Position numbers and translations under genes: made by a program. Below, one piece after another: positions 1 through 7,924 of a stretch of DNA of 42,894 nucleotides. Below the pieces are notes generated by a model. The model worked only from the letters and a program-made list of their open reading frames with translations. It did not search any database and was not told the DNA's origin. Where the stretch lies: assembly GCA_902627495.1 (NCBI GenBank), contig CACOJS010000003.1, positions 1 through 42,894 on the forward strand, written 5' to 3'. This stretch comes from Hydrogenophilales bacterium (GTDB lineage: Bacteria; Pseudomonadota; Gammaproteobacteria; Burkholderiales; Eutrophovitaceae). Position 1 is the first letter of the stretch. Every line of letters begins with the position of its first letter.

Positions 1-1
1 A

Positions 2-232
2 GCGAAGAAGAAAACTGCGGCGAAGAAAAAAACAACAGCCAAGAGAAAAGTAGTCAAGAAAAAGGTAGCGGCCAAGAAAAAGCCTATCAAAGCTAAAGCA
101 AGGCCATCAAAGGCAAGAAAGAAACTGGAGGCTCCTAAAAAGAAGCCGGAACCAATTGTGCCTGCTGCTCCAAAACCTTTGGCCACCCCAGCTGCATGGC
201 CTTTTCCAGTAATAGGTAATCGACCTAATTAG
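2..232 (+). CDS. Histone H1-like lysine/alanine-rich protein, C-terminal part (5' truncated)
   Basis: The frame is open from the window edge to a TAG stop, so only the last 76 codons are seen. The first half is almost entirely Lys, Ala, Arg and Thr in AAKKK/AKKK-type repeats. The end is Pro/Ala-rich and finishes with AWPFPVIGNRPN. This composition is that of the DNA-binding tails of bacterial H1-like proteins, common in Betaproteobacteria, which are thought to coat the nucleoid. The low-complexity tail gives no catalytic motif, so the family call rests on composition. The start, full length and promoter lie outside the window. Confidence 0.7.
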   Translation, partial: AKKKTAAKKKTTAKRKVVKKKVAAKKKPIKAKARPSKARKKLEAPKKKPEPIVPAAPKPLATPAAWPFPVIGNRPN

Positions 233-248
233 GGTCTGGCATAAACGG

Positions 249-276
249 GGGGATGATGCTGTTTTTCATTGTCCCT
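249..276 (+). terminator. Possible stem-loop terminator after the H1-like gene
   Basis: A 10-bp stem (249-258 with 267-276) can form around the loop CTGTTTTT. Three of its pairs are G-U wobbles that work only in plus-strand RNA, which fits transcription of the H1-like gene. There is no immediate T-run. A run of Ts comes only about 15 bases later, so this may be a weak or Rho-assisted terminator. Confidence 0.35.
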
Positions 277-284
277 CTAGTTTA

Positions 285-875
285 CTAAGTTCTTTTTTTT
301 GCGATCGGCTTAGGGTTTGCTTCAAATAACTTTGATAAATGTGTCATTTTAAGTGTCGTTATTATTTTAGTCTTCCGGCCATTATGGTTGAGAAAGATTT
401 CTGCGTTAGGATGGCCACTGGAGCCAAACCATGGGTCGATTGAATCCTTAGAGGAAATTCTGCTGTTATTTTTATCAACAAGGTATTCGAATAAGTATGG
501 ATTATCTCTGTCATTAATCGCCCCAATGACATTGTCCCAACAAATGAAGAGGTTCATCCTTTTATCAAACCATGCTTGATCTATTACCTCTACCCGTATT
601 CCGTTATGGGTAACAAGCTCGAGAGGGTTGTTGCCCATAACGTTTACAATATAGGGGGCAAGATCTATAGATACAAAGACACGTTGTGGTCCATTTTGGA
701 AAAAGTATCTGCCATTAATGTCTACATAATAGTTTGCCGAGATAAATTTTGTAAGCTTAGCGTTGCGTACTTTATTACCCTTGATTAACCAGCATCCTCT
801 ACGGTCAAGAGATAACCATCCATATACTTCAAGTTTTCTAGGCCAATGATTTTCTTGTATCGGAAAATCGATCAT
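285..875 (-). CDS. Conserved hypothetical protein, 196 aa
   Basis: This is a soluble protein with no signal peptide or membrane segment. Its N-terminal half reads like a known betaproteobacterial family of unknown function: WPRKLEVYGWLSLDRRG, then ANYYVDINGRYFFQNGPQR near residues 48-66. I recognise the pattern but cannot name the family with certainty. The middle is rich in Trp, Phe and Tyr (WFDKRMNLFICWDN). The last 25 residues are basic. It converges on the H1-like gene and its 5' end faces the same way as the lipoprotein and dusA genes behind it. Function unknown. Confidence 0.7.
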   Translation of the reverse strand: MIDFPIQENHWPRKLEVYGWLSLDRRGCWLIKGNKVRNAKLTKFISANYYVDINGRYFFQNGPQRVFVSIDLAPYIVNVMGNNPLELVTHNGIRVEVIDQAWFDKRMNLFICWDNVIGAINDRDNPYLFEYLVDKNNSRISSKDSIDPWFGSSGHPNAEIFLNHNGRKTKIITTLKMTHLSKLFEANPKPIAKKRT

Positions 876-930
876 TTATTTTTCTACTCCGTTAATGATG
901 AAATGGTAGGATTGGCTTTTATTAAATTTA

Positions 931-1398
931 TCATTTACAAATACCCTGCTTATCAAGGGAGTACATGTGCTTAAGTAAATCATAAGATTGTTTATAAAAG
1001 CGAACCGATATTTGAGGGATGGTATTAATATATAATTCTCCTTTGTTAAATAGTATCATCGATTCTTGGACTAAATTGTGAGCTCTTGATAGTTGGGAGT
1101 GATCTTTTTGTCCACAAGTCTCCGATTCTAGGTTTCTGTAAATTGATATGGCACGATCTCTAGAATCTATAACCAAGGATCGGTGTTTTTGTGCATAGTA
1201 CCTCTGTAATAGTGGACCGAGTGGTGGTGATGCCCCAGGTTCTGATTGGAGGGTTCCGAAATTAACGTCACTGATAGGGATTTCAATATCTGCTAGAATT
1301 TCTTCGATACTTGATCTGTCACCATCCCCTGCCCGGCAAGCTCCTACCGTTAGGGTAATAGTTTGAAGTAAACAACACAAGAGGAGTCTTTTTTTCAC
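931..1398 (-). CDS. Putative small exported protein or lipoprotein, 155 aa
   Basis: The N-terminus MKKRLLLCCLLQTITLTVGAC has a basic start, a hydrophobic core and a lipobox-like VGAC with Cys21, so it is probably exported and perhaps lipid-anchored. The mature part is polar, with a proline-rich patch (GASPPLGPL, about residues 54-62), and is predicted mainly helical after that. The start is GTG, and its GTGA overlaps the dusA stop, so the two genes are translationally coupled. I recognise no domain. It could act in the envelope, but nothing in the sequence says how. Confidence 0.6.
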   Translation of the reverse strand: MKKRLLLCCLLQTITLTVGACRAGDGDRSSIEEILADIEIPISDVNFGTLQSEPGASPPLGPLLQRYYAQKHRSLVIDSRDRAISIYRNLESETCGQKDHSQLSRAHNLVQESMILFNKGELYINTIPQISVRFYKQSYDLLKHMYSLDKQGICK

Positions 1399-2408
1399 AA
1401 GGCGTGGAGAAATTTACGAGATTCAATGCTGTTATCTACCTTTTTTGTAACCCAAGAGAGTGCATATGAAATAAGCTCTGGACCCATTTCATAATGTTTT
1501 TTTGGGTCTGATAGAATTTGCCGCCAGCGTCGAGCGTTAGGTTGCTCTTTAAATAACCCCAGCAAGCATTTGGTTATCGATTTGAGAGATACTCCATGAG
1601 ATACTTGATCTTGTGCATAGTTTTGCATTTTATTTGCTATTTCTTGTCTAGATTGAATTGATGAGTTAAACAGCATACGATCGACCTCAGCTAAAAAATA
1701 GGGGTTTTGATAAGCAGCTCTTCCGATCATCACGCCAGCTACTCGATTTTTCTCCTCGGTGATAGTTCTGAGAGAATTAAGTCCCCCATTCAATATAAAG
1801 TTAAATTCTGGAAAGTCTTCTTGCAACTTATAAACATAGCCGTAGTTTAATGGGGGTATTTTCCTATTATCACTAGGTGTTAGTTTGCCTAAAATGGCGT
1901 TCCTTGCATGGACGATGTAAGTAGTACAACCAGACTCCCCTACTGTTTCTACAAATTTTTTCAAATATTCATAATTGAAAGCAGAGCCAATGCCGAGGCG
2001 ATGTTTAATTGTCACTGGTATGGATACGGCTCTAATTAATTCTTGCATACATCTTTTAACTAAAATAGGGTCATTCATCAAGCTGACACCGAATTCCCCG
2101 TCTACCACGCGGTCCGACGGACAGCCACAGTTCAGATTAATTTCTGAGTAACCAAACTTTTCAGCTGTGGCAGCACATCTTGCAAGTTCCATGGGGTTAT
2201 TTCCCCCCAATTGTAAAGAGACCGGGCCCTCTAATGGATTAAACTTTAAGAGATTGTTTTGATTGCCATAAATTAAAGCCTTAGCTGGTATCATTTCTGT
2301 ATAAACGAGCGAATTTGGGGAGAGAAGTCGAAAAAAATAACGACAATGCGTGTCTGTCCAATCCATCATTGGAGCGGTGGAAAGTAGCCTAGAAGAAGTG
2401 GAAGTCAT
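1395..2408 (-). CDS. dusA: tRNA-dihydrouridine(20/20a) synthase DusA
   Basis: This FMN-dependent enzyme reduces uridine to dihydrouridine in the tRNA D-loop. The 337 aa length is normal. Diagnostic segments are APMMDWTDTHCRYFFR at 12-27 (FMN barrel entry and DusA signature), SLQLGGNNP at 64-72 and EINLNCGCPSDRV at 89-101. In that last segment Asn93 and Cys96 match the catalytic Asn-x-x-Cys of the family. Further motifs are VTIKHRLGIG and FILNGGLNS, the latter part of the phosphate-binding end of the barrel. The common GACLM segment reads GVSLM here, which is not the catalytic Cys. It lies downstream of the FAH hydrolase gene, with a strong inverted repeat in the gap, and its end overlaps the small lipoprotein gene. 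Confidence 0.93.
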   Translation of the reverse strand: MTSTSSRLLSTAPMMDWTDTHCRYFFRLLSPNSLVYTEMIPAKALIYGNQNNLLKFNPLEGPVSLQLGGNNPMELARCAATAEKFGYSEINLNCGCPSDRVVDGEFGVSLMNDPILVKRCMQELIRAVSIPVTIKHRLGIGSAFNYEYLKKFVETVGESGCTTYIVHARNAILGKLTPSDNRKIPPLNYGYVYKLQEDFPEFNFILNGGLNSLRTITEEKNRVAGVMIGRAAYQNPYFLAEVDRMLFNSSIQSRQEIANKMQNYAQDQVSHGVSLKSITKCLLGLFKEQPNARRWRQILSDPKKHYEMGPELISYALSWVTKKVDNSIESRKFLHAL

Positions 2409-2429
2409 TAATTCATTTTGTCTACAGCC

Positions 2430-2466
2430 GTACCTATCGTCAGTTTTAAAAACCGACTACAGGTAC
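2430..2466 (-). repeat. Inverted repeat/stem-loop between the FAH gene and dusA
   Basis: Two 18-base arms (2430-2447 and 2449-2466) are complementary at 15 of 18 positions. In minus-strand RNA two of the three mismatches become G-U pairs, leaving one G-A mismatch, so the structure is most stable in the transcript that runs from the hydrolase gene into dusA. No U-tract follows and the dusA start codon lies 22 bases beyond. It looks more like an attenuator, processing or protein-binding hairpin than an intrinsic terminator. Confidence 0.55.
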
Positions 2467-2495
2467 TAATATACTCGTGGACTTGGGAAAGAGGG

Positions 2496-3335
2496 CTATT
2501 TCACATTTTGTTCCTGTTCACCAAGGCTATCAATTCCTAGGTGCATCTTATCCCCAGGTTTCAAAAAGACCGGACTAGGCTTAATACCCATCCCTACTCC
2601 CGGAGGGGTACCAGTTGTGACGATATCTCCAGGTATTAATGTAACGAAACTCGAAAGATAAGACACAATTTCTGGAATATTAAAAATCATAGTATTAGTA
2701 TTGCCAGTTTGCATTCTAGTACCGTTAACATCAAGCCACATGGGTAGGTTGTGTGGATCGAGTACTTCATCCTTGGTGACTAGCCAGGGTCCTATTGGTG
2801 CAAACGTATCAAAACTTTTACCCTTTGACCACTGAGACCCGTGCTCTAATTGCCACTCTCGTTCAGAGACGTCATTACATATCGTATAACCGGCCACATG
2901 GTCCATTGCATTATCCTTTGATACATTTTTGGCTGTTGTTCCGATAATGAATGCTAACTCAACCTCCCAATCACTTTTTTTTGAGTTGCTTGGAATAATA
3001 ACGTCATCATTGGGTCCCGTTATAGCACTTACAGCTTTCATAAAAACAATTGGTTCTGTGGGAATTGGGCTGTTCGTTTCCTCGGCATGATCTGCGTAGT
3101 TCAAACCAATTGCTATAAGTTTTGAGGGATTGGCTACTGGGACTCCAAATCTTTCGACCCCTTCTACTAAAGGGAAGCCTTCTTCATTAGCACTAGTTAA
3201 GCGAGAGAGATTGTCGTCGGATAGAAAAGATCCATCTATATCTTCAAATTGTTTAGATAGGTCTCTAAGGTTCCCATTGCTATCAATAAACCCTGGCTTC
3301 TCAACCCCCTTTTCCCCATAACGGACTATTTTCAT
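2496..3335 (-). CDS. Fumarylacetoacetate hydrolase family protein
   Basis: At 279 aa it is a full-length FAH-fold enzyme of the ureidoglycolate lyase / 2,4-diketo-3-deoxy-sugar-acid hydrolase type. The N-terminal domain begins MKIVRYG. The catalytic domain starts at IAIGLNYADHAEET (about 75-88). It carries the metal-binding EVELAFIIG (about 124-132), the NDVSEREWQ segment and the C-terminal IPGDIVTTGTPPGVGMG loop. Members cleave or hydrolyse C-C or C-N bonds using Mg2+ or Mn2+. A GGGGAA ribosome site precedes the ATG. The neighbouring upstream SDR gene on the same strand suggests the pair handles a 2-keto-3-deoxy sugar acid, as in L-fucose or L-rhamnose oxidation. The substrate is an inference. 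Confidence 0.85.
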   Translation of the reverse strand: MKIVRYGEKGVEKPGFIDSNGNLRDLSKQFEDIDGSFLSDDNLSRLTSANEEGFPLVEGVERFGVPVANPSKLIAIGLNYADHAEETNSPIPTEPIVFMKAVSAITGPNDDVIIPSNSKKSDWEVELAFIIGTTAKNVSKDNAMDHVAGYTICNDVSEREWQLEHGSQWSKGKSFDTFAPIGPWLVTKDEVLDPHNLPMWLDVNGTRMQTGNTNTMIFNIPEIVSYLSSFVTLIPGDIVTTGTPPGVGMGIKPSPVFLKPGDKMHLGIDSLGEQEQNVK

Positions 3336-3407
3336 GTTTGGTTCCCCTTTTTATTAAAGCTGGTTACATTATATCAATATCTTAAAAAATGGATTTATAG
3401 ATCCCTT

Positions 3408-4148
3408 TTATATGGTTATGCCCCCATCTACCATCATAGTTTGACCCGTAACAAATTGAGACTCGTCCGAAGCTAGGAATACCGCAATCGTCGCTATTTC
3501 ATCTGGCTCTCCTAAACGTCCCATTGGTTGCCGCTTTATGAATTGTTGTCGGGCTTTATCGATATCTCCCAATGCGAGCATTCGCTCACTAAGACTCGGG
3601 GTATCGACGGTTCCAGGGCAAATAGCGTTCACCCGAACTCCTTGGTTTACAAAGTCGGCGGCTAAGGCCTTCGTCATACCAATGACAGCTGCTTTCGAAG
3701 ATCCATAGGCATATCGATTGATAATACCTTTAACTGAGCTAGCCACAGAAGCCACATTTATAATTGATACGTTTTTTTTGCTTAATAGCTTTGGCATGAA
3801 GTTTTTTGTGACCACAAAATGACTCCTAGTATTTAATCTGAAAGAGTGATCCCAGTCATCGTATTTGCAATCAATAATGGATCCTTGGTGAACATAACCT
3901 GCACAGTTGAAGAGTATATCTGGTATTGGCACCTCTTTTATTATTTCTTCTATTGCACTATCGTCTAGTACATCCAGTACCTTTGTGGTGATACCAGGCA
4001 CTTTATTGAGAATCTGTAATTTGTTCGCATCAATATCAGTCGCGATTACCTCGGCTCCTTCTTTTGCAAAGGCGATGGCCGTCGATTTACCAATTCCTTG
4101 ACCAGCAGCTGTCAAAAATGCAATTTTACCCTCTAATCGTCCTGACAA
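3408..4148 (-). CDS. SDR family dehydrogenase (BDH2 / 2-keto-3-deoxy-L-fuconate dehydrogenase type)
   Basis: This is a classical short-chain dehydrogenase of 246 aa. It has the NAD-binding TAAGQGIGKS at 13-22, an acidic residue in ATDID at 36-40 favouring NAD, and the NCAG loop at 81-84. The active site has Ser around 134-138 and Tyr148-x-x-x-Lys152. CPGTVDTPSL and the C-terminal VDGG complete the family pattern. The whole chain resembles vertebrate BDH2/DHRS6 and the bacterial 2-keto-3-deoxy-L-fuconate dehydrogenases. The start codon is TTG with a strong GGAGGAG eight bases upstream, and no better ATG is nearby. It precedes the FAH gene by 72 bases, so they are probably co-transcribed. Confidence 0.87.
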   Translation of the reverse strand: MSGRLEGKIAFLTAAGQGIGKSTAIAFAKEGAEVIATDIDANKLQILNKVPGITTKVLDVLDDSAIEEIIKEVPIPDILFNCAGYVHQGSIIDCKYDDWDHSFRLNTRSHFVVTKNFMPKLLSKKNVSIINVASVASSVKGIINRYAYGSSKAAVIGMTKALAADFVNQGVRVNAICPGTVDTPSLSERMLALGDIDKARQQFIKRQPMGRLGEPDEIATIAVFLASDESQFVTGQTMMVDGGITI

Positions 4149-4363
4149 ACTTGCTCCTCCATTTATTTAATGGCTTTTGTCCATATTGTGCCATAGTATA
4201 ATCTCGAAAGATAAATATTTTAATGGGAGTTAAGTAAATAGGTTTTGATATTTTTTTCTAGACCAGTGGGCCATTTTGTTTAAAAAGATAATATAAAACA
4301 TGATCTTATGCTGTGAGAATTGGTTTTATGTTTTTGGTAACAATTATTTATCTTAAGTTTAGA

Positions 4364-4666
4364 TCAATCGTCGATTTCCAATGATTCAAGTGGAACGTTC
4401 TCCCAGTCAAATTCACCGGTCGATGGTTTAAGGCCAAGAAGCTTTCTAGCCTTATTAATCAAACCGATGGCTTTTATATCGCGTTGGGCAAAGCATAGCT
4501 TTCTAGCGTCGAATAAAATACTCGCCAATTGCTGAGTTTGTCGCTGAGTTAGAGGTATTCCCTGAAGATCGTCAGCAAGTCGCCTGACTTCAGTCGAGCA
4601 ACCAGTAGCCTTGAGACTCGAAAATGGTAAAGAGATGACAAGTAGAAGAATTAGTTTTTTTCCCAT
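4364..4666 (-). CDS. Small putative exported protein, 100 aa, function unknown
   Basis: I start it at the ATG giving MGKKLILLLVISLPFSSLKA, a typical signal peptide, although the frame stays open 36 codons further upstream. The mature protein has two cysteines (Cys23 and Cys58), which could form a disulfide or, for Cys23, be lipidated, although ATGC is a poor lipobox. The body is helical (TQRQTQQLASILFDARKL, INKARKLLGL) and the tail is acidic (ENVPLESLEIDD). It diverges from the Nudix gene. No family was recognised. It resembles other small periplasmic proteins of AT-rich proteobacteria only in general character. Confidence 0.55.
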   Translation of the reverse strand: MGKKLILLLVISLPFSSLKATGCSTEVRRLADDLQGIPLTQRQTQQLASILFDARKLCFAQRDIKAIGLINKARKLLGLKPSTGEFDWENVPLESLEIDD

Positions 4667-4791
4667 AGCTTGGTAGTACACGAAAAAATACAGGTTATGG
4701 CGTATGCTAAACTGAATTTTTGAGAAAATAAACTTTGCCTTAATAGTCCGGGTACACAAATATATTTGGTGCATAGTAAAGGAAATAAGTC

Positions 4792-5418
4792 ATGACGGTA
4801 ATAAGTCGTGAAATGCTTCGAAAGATTTTGACTCATTATTCCCTGTCAGTTGATTTGGATAAATTATCAGGGGTGGAGGGTTTTGTGGGTGAAAAGGCCA
4901 TTGATGCGGCCATTCTTATTTTGATAATAGGCTACCCAGACGGTGCCAAGGTAGTATTCACCCAACGGAGTCATAATGTAACGAATCATGCAGGTCAAAT
5001 AAGTTTTCCTGGGGGTCGGCGTGACCGTGAAGATAAAGATCTTATTGAGACAGCACTAAGAGAGACTCGGGAAGAAATTGGAGTCAGTGAGAAAACTATT
5101 GATATTCTCGGAAGATTGCCAACATATGACGTTCTTACTGGGTTTAGAATCACACCGGTGGTTGGTTGGACAACTAAGCGCCCTGAATACGAATTGAACT
5201 TTCGTGAAGTGACCGAAGTTTTTGAGTTACCGTTAAAATTCTTGTTAGATCCAAATAATCATCAGAAACATCTTAAAACTATCGCAGGTAAGGACAGAGA
5301 ATATTATTCAATATCGTTCGAAGACAGATATGTCTGGGGTGCAACAGCTGGAATGTTGGTAAACCTTTACCGTATAATAAAAATGCAGAGAATTAATGAA
5401 AATAACGACTGTAATTAA
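4792..5418 (+). CDS. Nudix hydrolase, CoA pyrophosphatase (NudL-type)
   Basis: The protein, 208 aa, carries the CoA-specific signature TQRSHNVTNHAGQISFPGG running into the Nudix box GGRRDREDKDLIETALRETREEIGV (box residues about 75-99). It ends with the usual YVWGATAGML motif. Members hydrolyse CoA, acetyl-CoA or oxidised CoA to 3',5'-ADP and 4'-phosphopantetheine derivatives with Mg2+ or Mn2+. An AAGGA ribosome site lies about nine bases before the ATG. The adjoining CobD-like gene downstream is the usual betaproteobacterial partner, though no functional link is known to me. Confidence 0.88.
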   Translation: MTVISREMLRKILTHYSLSVDLDKLSGVEGFVGEKAIDAAILILIIGYPDGAKVVFTQRSHNVTNHAGQISFPGGRRDREDKDLIETALRETREEIGVSEKTIDILGRLPTYDVLTGFRITPVVGWTTKRPEYELNFREVTEVFELPLKFLLDPNNHQKHLKTIAGKDREYYSISFEDRYVWGATAGMLVNLYRIIKMQRINENNDCN

Positions 5419-5491
5419 TATATCTCATTCTAATGATCTATTTGAGATGCTATGATTCATTGAAATTGAGAGTTTTTGGTATATTTCTGAA

Positions 5492-6412
5492 ATGATATTT
5501 TTAACTTTAATTATTGTTTTCGCACTTGAGTTCACTCCGCTAGTCAGCTATCGGGAAAAATTTAATCACTTTTTACACCGGTATATTGATTATCTTTCGG
5601 AGGAGGTTACCTGGTTGAGACACAACGGGGTACTAATAATCTGGGGGATTTCGATAGGTATTCCGGTCGTTATAACTATGATTGTTAGTGTGGCACTGTC
5701 ATCTATTAACCCACTATTAGGATTCGTAGTAGGCGTCATTGTAGTATTTCTAATTTCCTCTTTTATGGAAAATCACAACCAGTTGAAAGTCACAAGTAGT
5801 TTTTTTGTGCCACCTATTTCAGAAGATGTCCAAGAGAAAGTTAGCACACTGACAAAAGAAAAAACAGACGGATTAGATCAGGTAGGGCTAATTAGTTTAG
5901 TATTTCAGGATCACCTTGCTAGGGTTTTTCATCAGGTTTTTGCTGTCATATTTTTTCTTGTATTATTGGGACCTTCGGCGGCTATTGGTTATTTTGTGTC
6001 GCTAGAGTTCCTAAAGAAAAATCGGGAGGACGATGTCTTGGGTAAGGGAAATATAGATTTTCTCATTACCGTGCATCAAATAGTAGAATGGATACCCGCA
6101 AGAATTTTCGCTTTTAGTCTAGCTATTGCAGGGAATTTTGAGGATGCACTTCAGTCCTTGCGTAAGCATACGGAAAACGCAACTCATGATGGTAGTCCAA
6201 AGATATTTACTATGTCAGCGGCGGGAGCTTTGGGAGTTAGACTGGTGGGAGTTATGACGGGTTATAATAATGAAAAAAGTTTAAATTCCGTGGGGGTAGG
6301 GAGCGACCCGGATTCACAAACTTTACCTAGATTGGGTCAGCTAATATCCAGGGTGCTGTTTATATGGATAGGACTGATTGGTTGTTTTGCAATCTTCTCA
6401 GTTTTTGGTTAG
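5492..6412 (+). CDS. CobD/CbiB (AmpE-like) family membrane protein
   Basis: This 306 aa integral membrane protein has hydrophobic segments near residues 1-15, 46-70, 74-92, 150-172 and a last one at about 283-304. The segments EDALQSLRKH and SAAGALGVRLVG fit the CobD/CbiB/AmpE family. CobD makes adenosylcobinamide phosphate in cobalamin synthesis, but the version beside the CoA pyrophosphatase in Betaproteobacteria usually occurs without other cobalamin genes. No cob genes are seen here either. Its role is therefore unproven; an AmpE-like envelope role is equally possible. Confidence 0.75.
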   Translation: MIFLTLIIVFALEFTPLVSYREKFNHFLHRYIDYLSEEVTWLRHNGVLIIWGISIGIPVVITMIVSVALSSINPLLGFVVGVIVVFLISSFMENHNQLKVTSSFFVPPISEDVQEKVSTLTKEKTDGLDQVGLISLVFQDHLARVFHQVFAVIFFLVLLGPSAAIGYFVSLEFLKKNREDDVLGKGNIDFLITVHQIVEWIPARIFAFSLAIAGNFEDALQSLRKHTENATHDGSPKIFTMSAAGALGVRLVGVMTGYNNEKSLNSVGVGSDPDSQTLPRLGQLISRVLFIWIGLIGCFAIFSVFG

Positions 6413-6454
6413 CCTTTTTCGAAGGATTAACTTTAGTTTGGATCATTGGATATC

Positions 6455-7924
6455 ATGGAATCGAATCCACTAACAATATGGTTAGTTACTGGGTATCTCC
6501 TTTGCTTACCGATTATTGGCTGGTTGGCAAAATCTAAAAATATTCGATTAAAAGACTATTACTTAGCCGGTGGATCAGTAGGGTTTGTAGGGCTCTTTTT
6601 TACATTATACGCAACAACTTATAGTGGTAATACAATGTTAGGTTTTGCTGGTCGAGCATACCGGGAAGGTCCAGTATCACTCTTTGCGGTTATTGGTATG
6701 GCGTCTGTCATTCCTATATTTTTCCTTTTTGCACGGAAATTGAATGAGCTTGCTAAAGAACACAGTTTTGTAACGATCGCTGATTTTTTAAAACTACGTT
6801 ATCGTAATCTTGGGTTGGTATATCTAGTCAATAGTCTGTTAATTTTAACGTTGGCGAGTTATGTTCTAACTAACCTGAAAGCTGCTGGTTTATTGGTTGA
6901 AGTTATAAGCGATGGCAAAATTTCTATGGTTTATGCCATATTTGGCTTAGCGGTTGTAATGGCCCTATATGAAAGTTTGGGGGGTATGAAGGCCGTGATA
7001 TGGACTGATATGATGCAGGGAATTATGCTGCTCCTGGGGAGTATAGTTGTATTTACAGTAGTTTTTATGGAAGTCCGTACTGACGCTGAGTTTATTGAGC
7101 AGTTGAAGTTGGGGTCGGACACGTGGGTTCCCATGGATGCTAATCAGTTTAGGCGAGGGTTATCGTTGATCATGATGTTTGGCTTGGCAATAGCTATTTA
7201 TCCTCATGCACTTCAACGCATCTTTGCCGCAAAGAATTGGGAAACATTGAAGAGTAGTTTTAAGTGGATGTGTTTAATGCCATTGGTAACCACCTTGCCT
7301 ATAATGCTTTCGGGTATGCTAGCAATATTCATTTTGGGTGATTCGCAGTCTCTACATGGTGCTGATACGGACAGAGTAATACCCATTTTACTCCAACATA
7401 TGTCGGCCAAAATCCCAATGTTGCAATGGATTTTGGCATTATTTTTGGCAGCCGCTTTGGCTGCAATTATGTCTACCGTTGACAGTGCACTTCTAAGTCT
7501 TGGCTCAATGTTTACCCAAGATATTATTAGACCAGTGTCTCCTAATCTGGATGATAAAAGGCTAGCGATTGTTGGTCGGATTATGACTTGGTTATTAATG
7601 TTTGTGACTGCAGCTTTGGCAGCATTCATATCTAAAACCATATGGAGCTTAATAGTTTTGAAGTTGGAGATAATGCTTCAGCTCGCACCAAGTATTATAT
7701 TGGGTGTTCTTGTAGCTAGGTTGAGCTGGCTGCCTGTTTTATGTGGAATAGTTATGGGTTTTTTTGTAACTATAGTGCTAAAATTTATCCCATCATTTGA
7801 GCCGCATATGCTGGGTATTCACGCAGGGATTTGGGGTTTAGCAGCCAACTTAATCGTCGTCACGCTTATACAGTCTTTGTGCCAGAGCAAAAGAAGTGAT
7901 GTGTCATCAAGATCAAATCACTAA
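6455..7924 (+). CDS. Sodium:solute symporter family (SSS) transporter
   Basis: At about 489 aa with roughly 13 hydrophobic segments, this is a complete SSS/SSF-family transporter that imports a solute with Na+. Diagnostic stretches are DYYLAGGSVG near the N-terminus, the unwound first helix segment ATTYSGNTMLGFAGRAY, and YESLGGMKAVIWTDMMQG in the middle. AALAAIMSTVDSALLSLGSM follows; this helix usually carries the Na+ site, here STVDS. I start at the ATG giving MESNPLT; a TTG three codons upstream is possible. The substrate (a carboxylate, proline, pantothenate or sugar-like compound) cannot be read from the sequence. Its stop overlaps the convergent dehydratase gene by four bases. Confidence 0.88.
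   Translation: MESNPLTIWLVTGYLLCLPIIGWLAKSKNIRLKDYYLAGGSVGFVGLFFTLYATTYSGNTMLGFAGRAYREGPVSLFAVIGMASVIPIFFLFARKLNELAKEHSFVTIADFLKLRYRNLGLVYLVNSLLILTLASYVLTNLKAAGLLVEVISDGKISMVYAIFGLAVVMALYESLGGMKAVIWTDMMQGIMLLLGSIVVFTVVFMEVRTDAEFIEQLKLGSDTWVPMDANQFRRGLSLIMMFGLAIAIYPHALQRIFAAKNWETLKSSFKWMCLMPLVTTLPIMLSGMLAIFILGDSQSLHGADTDRVIPILLQHMSAKIPMLQWILALFLAAALAAIMSTVDSALLSLGSMFTQDIIRPVSPNLDDKRLAIVGRIMTWLLMFVTAALAAFISKTIWSLIVLKLEIMLQLAPSIILGVLVARLSWLPVLCGIVMGFFVTIVLKFIPSFEPHMLGIHAGIWGLAANLIVVTLIQSLCQSKRSDVSSRSNH

Noticed and set aside
1..180. Lys/Ala repeats as a DNA repeat element
   Set aside because: The repetition follows codons of the H1-like tail; it is protein low complexity, not a mobile or regulatory repeat.
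7213..7641. A 142-codon minus-strand frame
   Set aside because: It lies fully inside the symporter gene in antisense; composition follows the other strand and no domain is visible.
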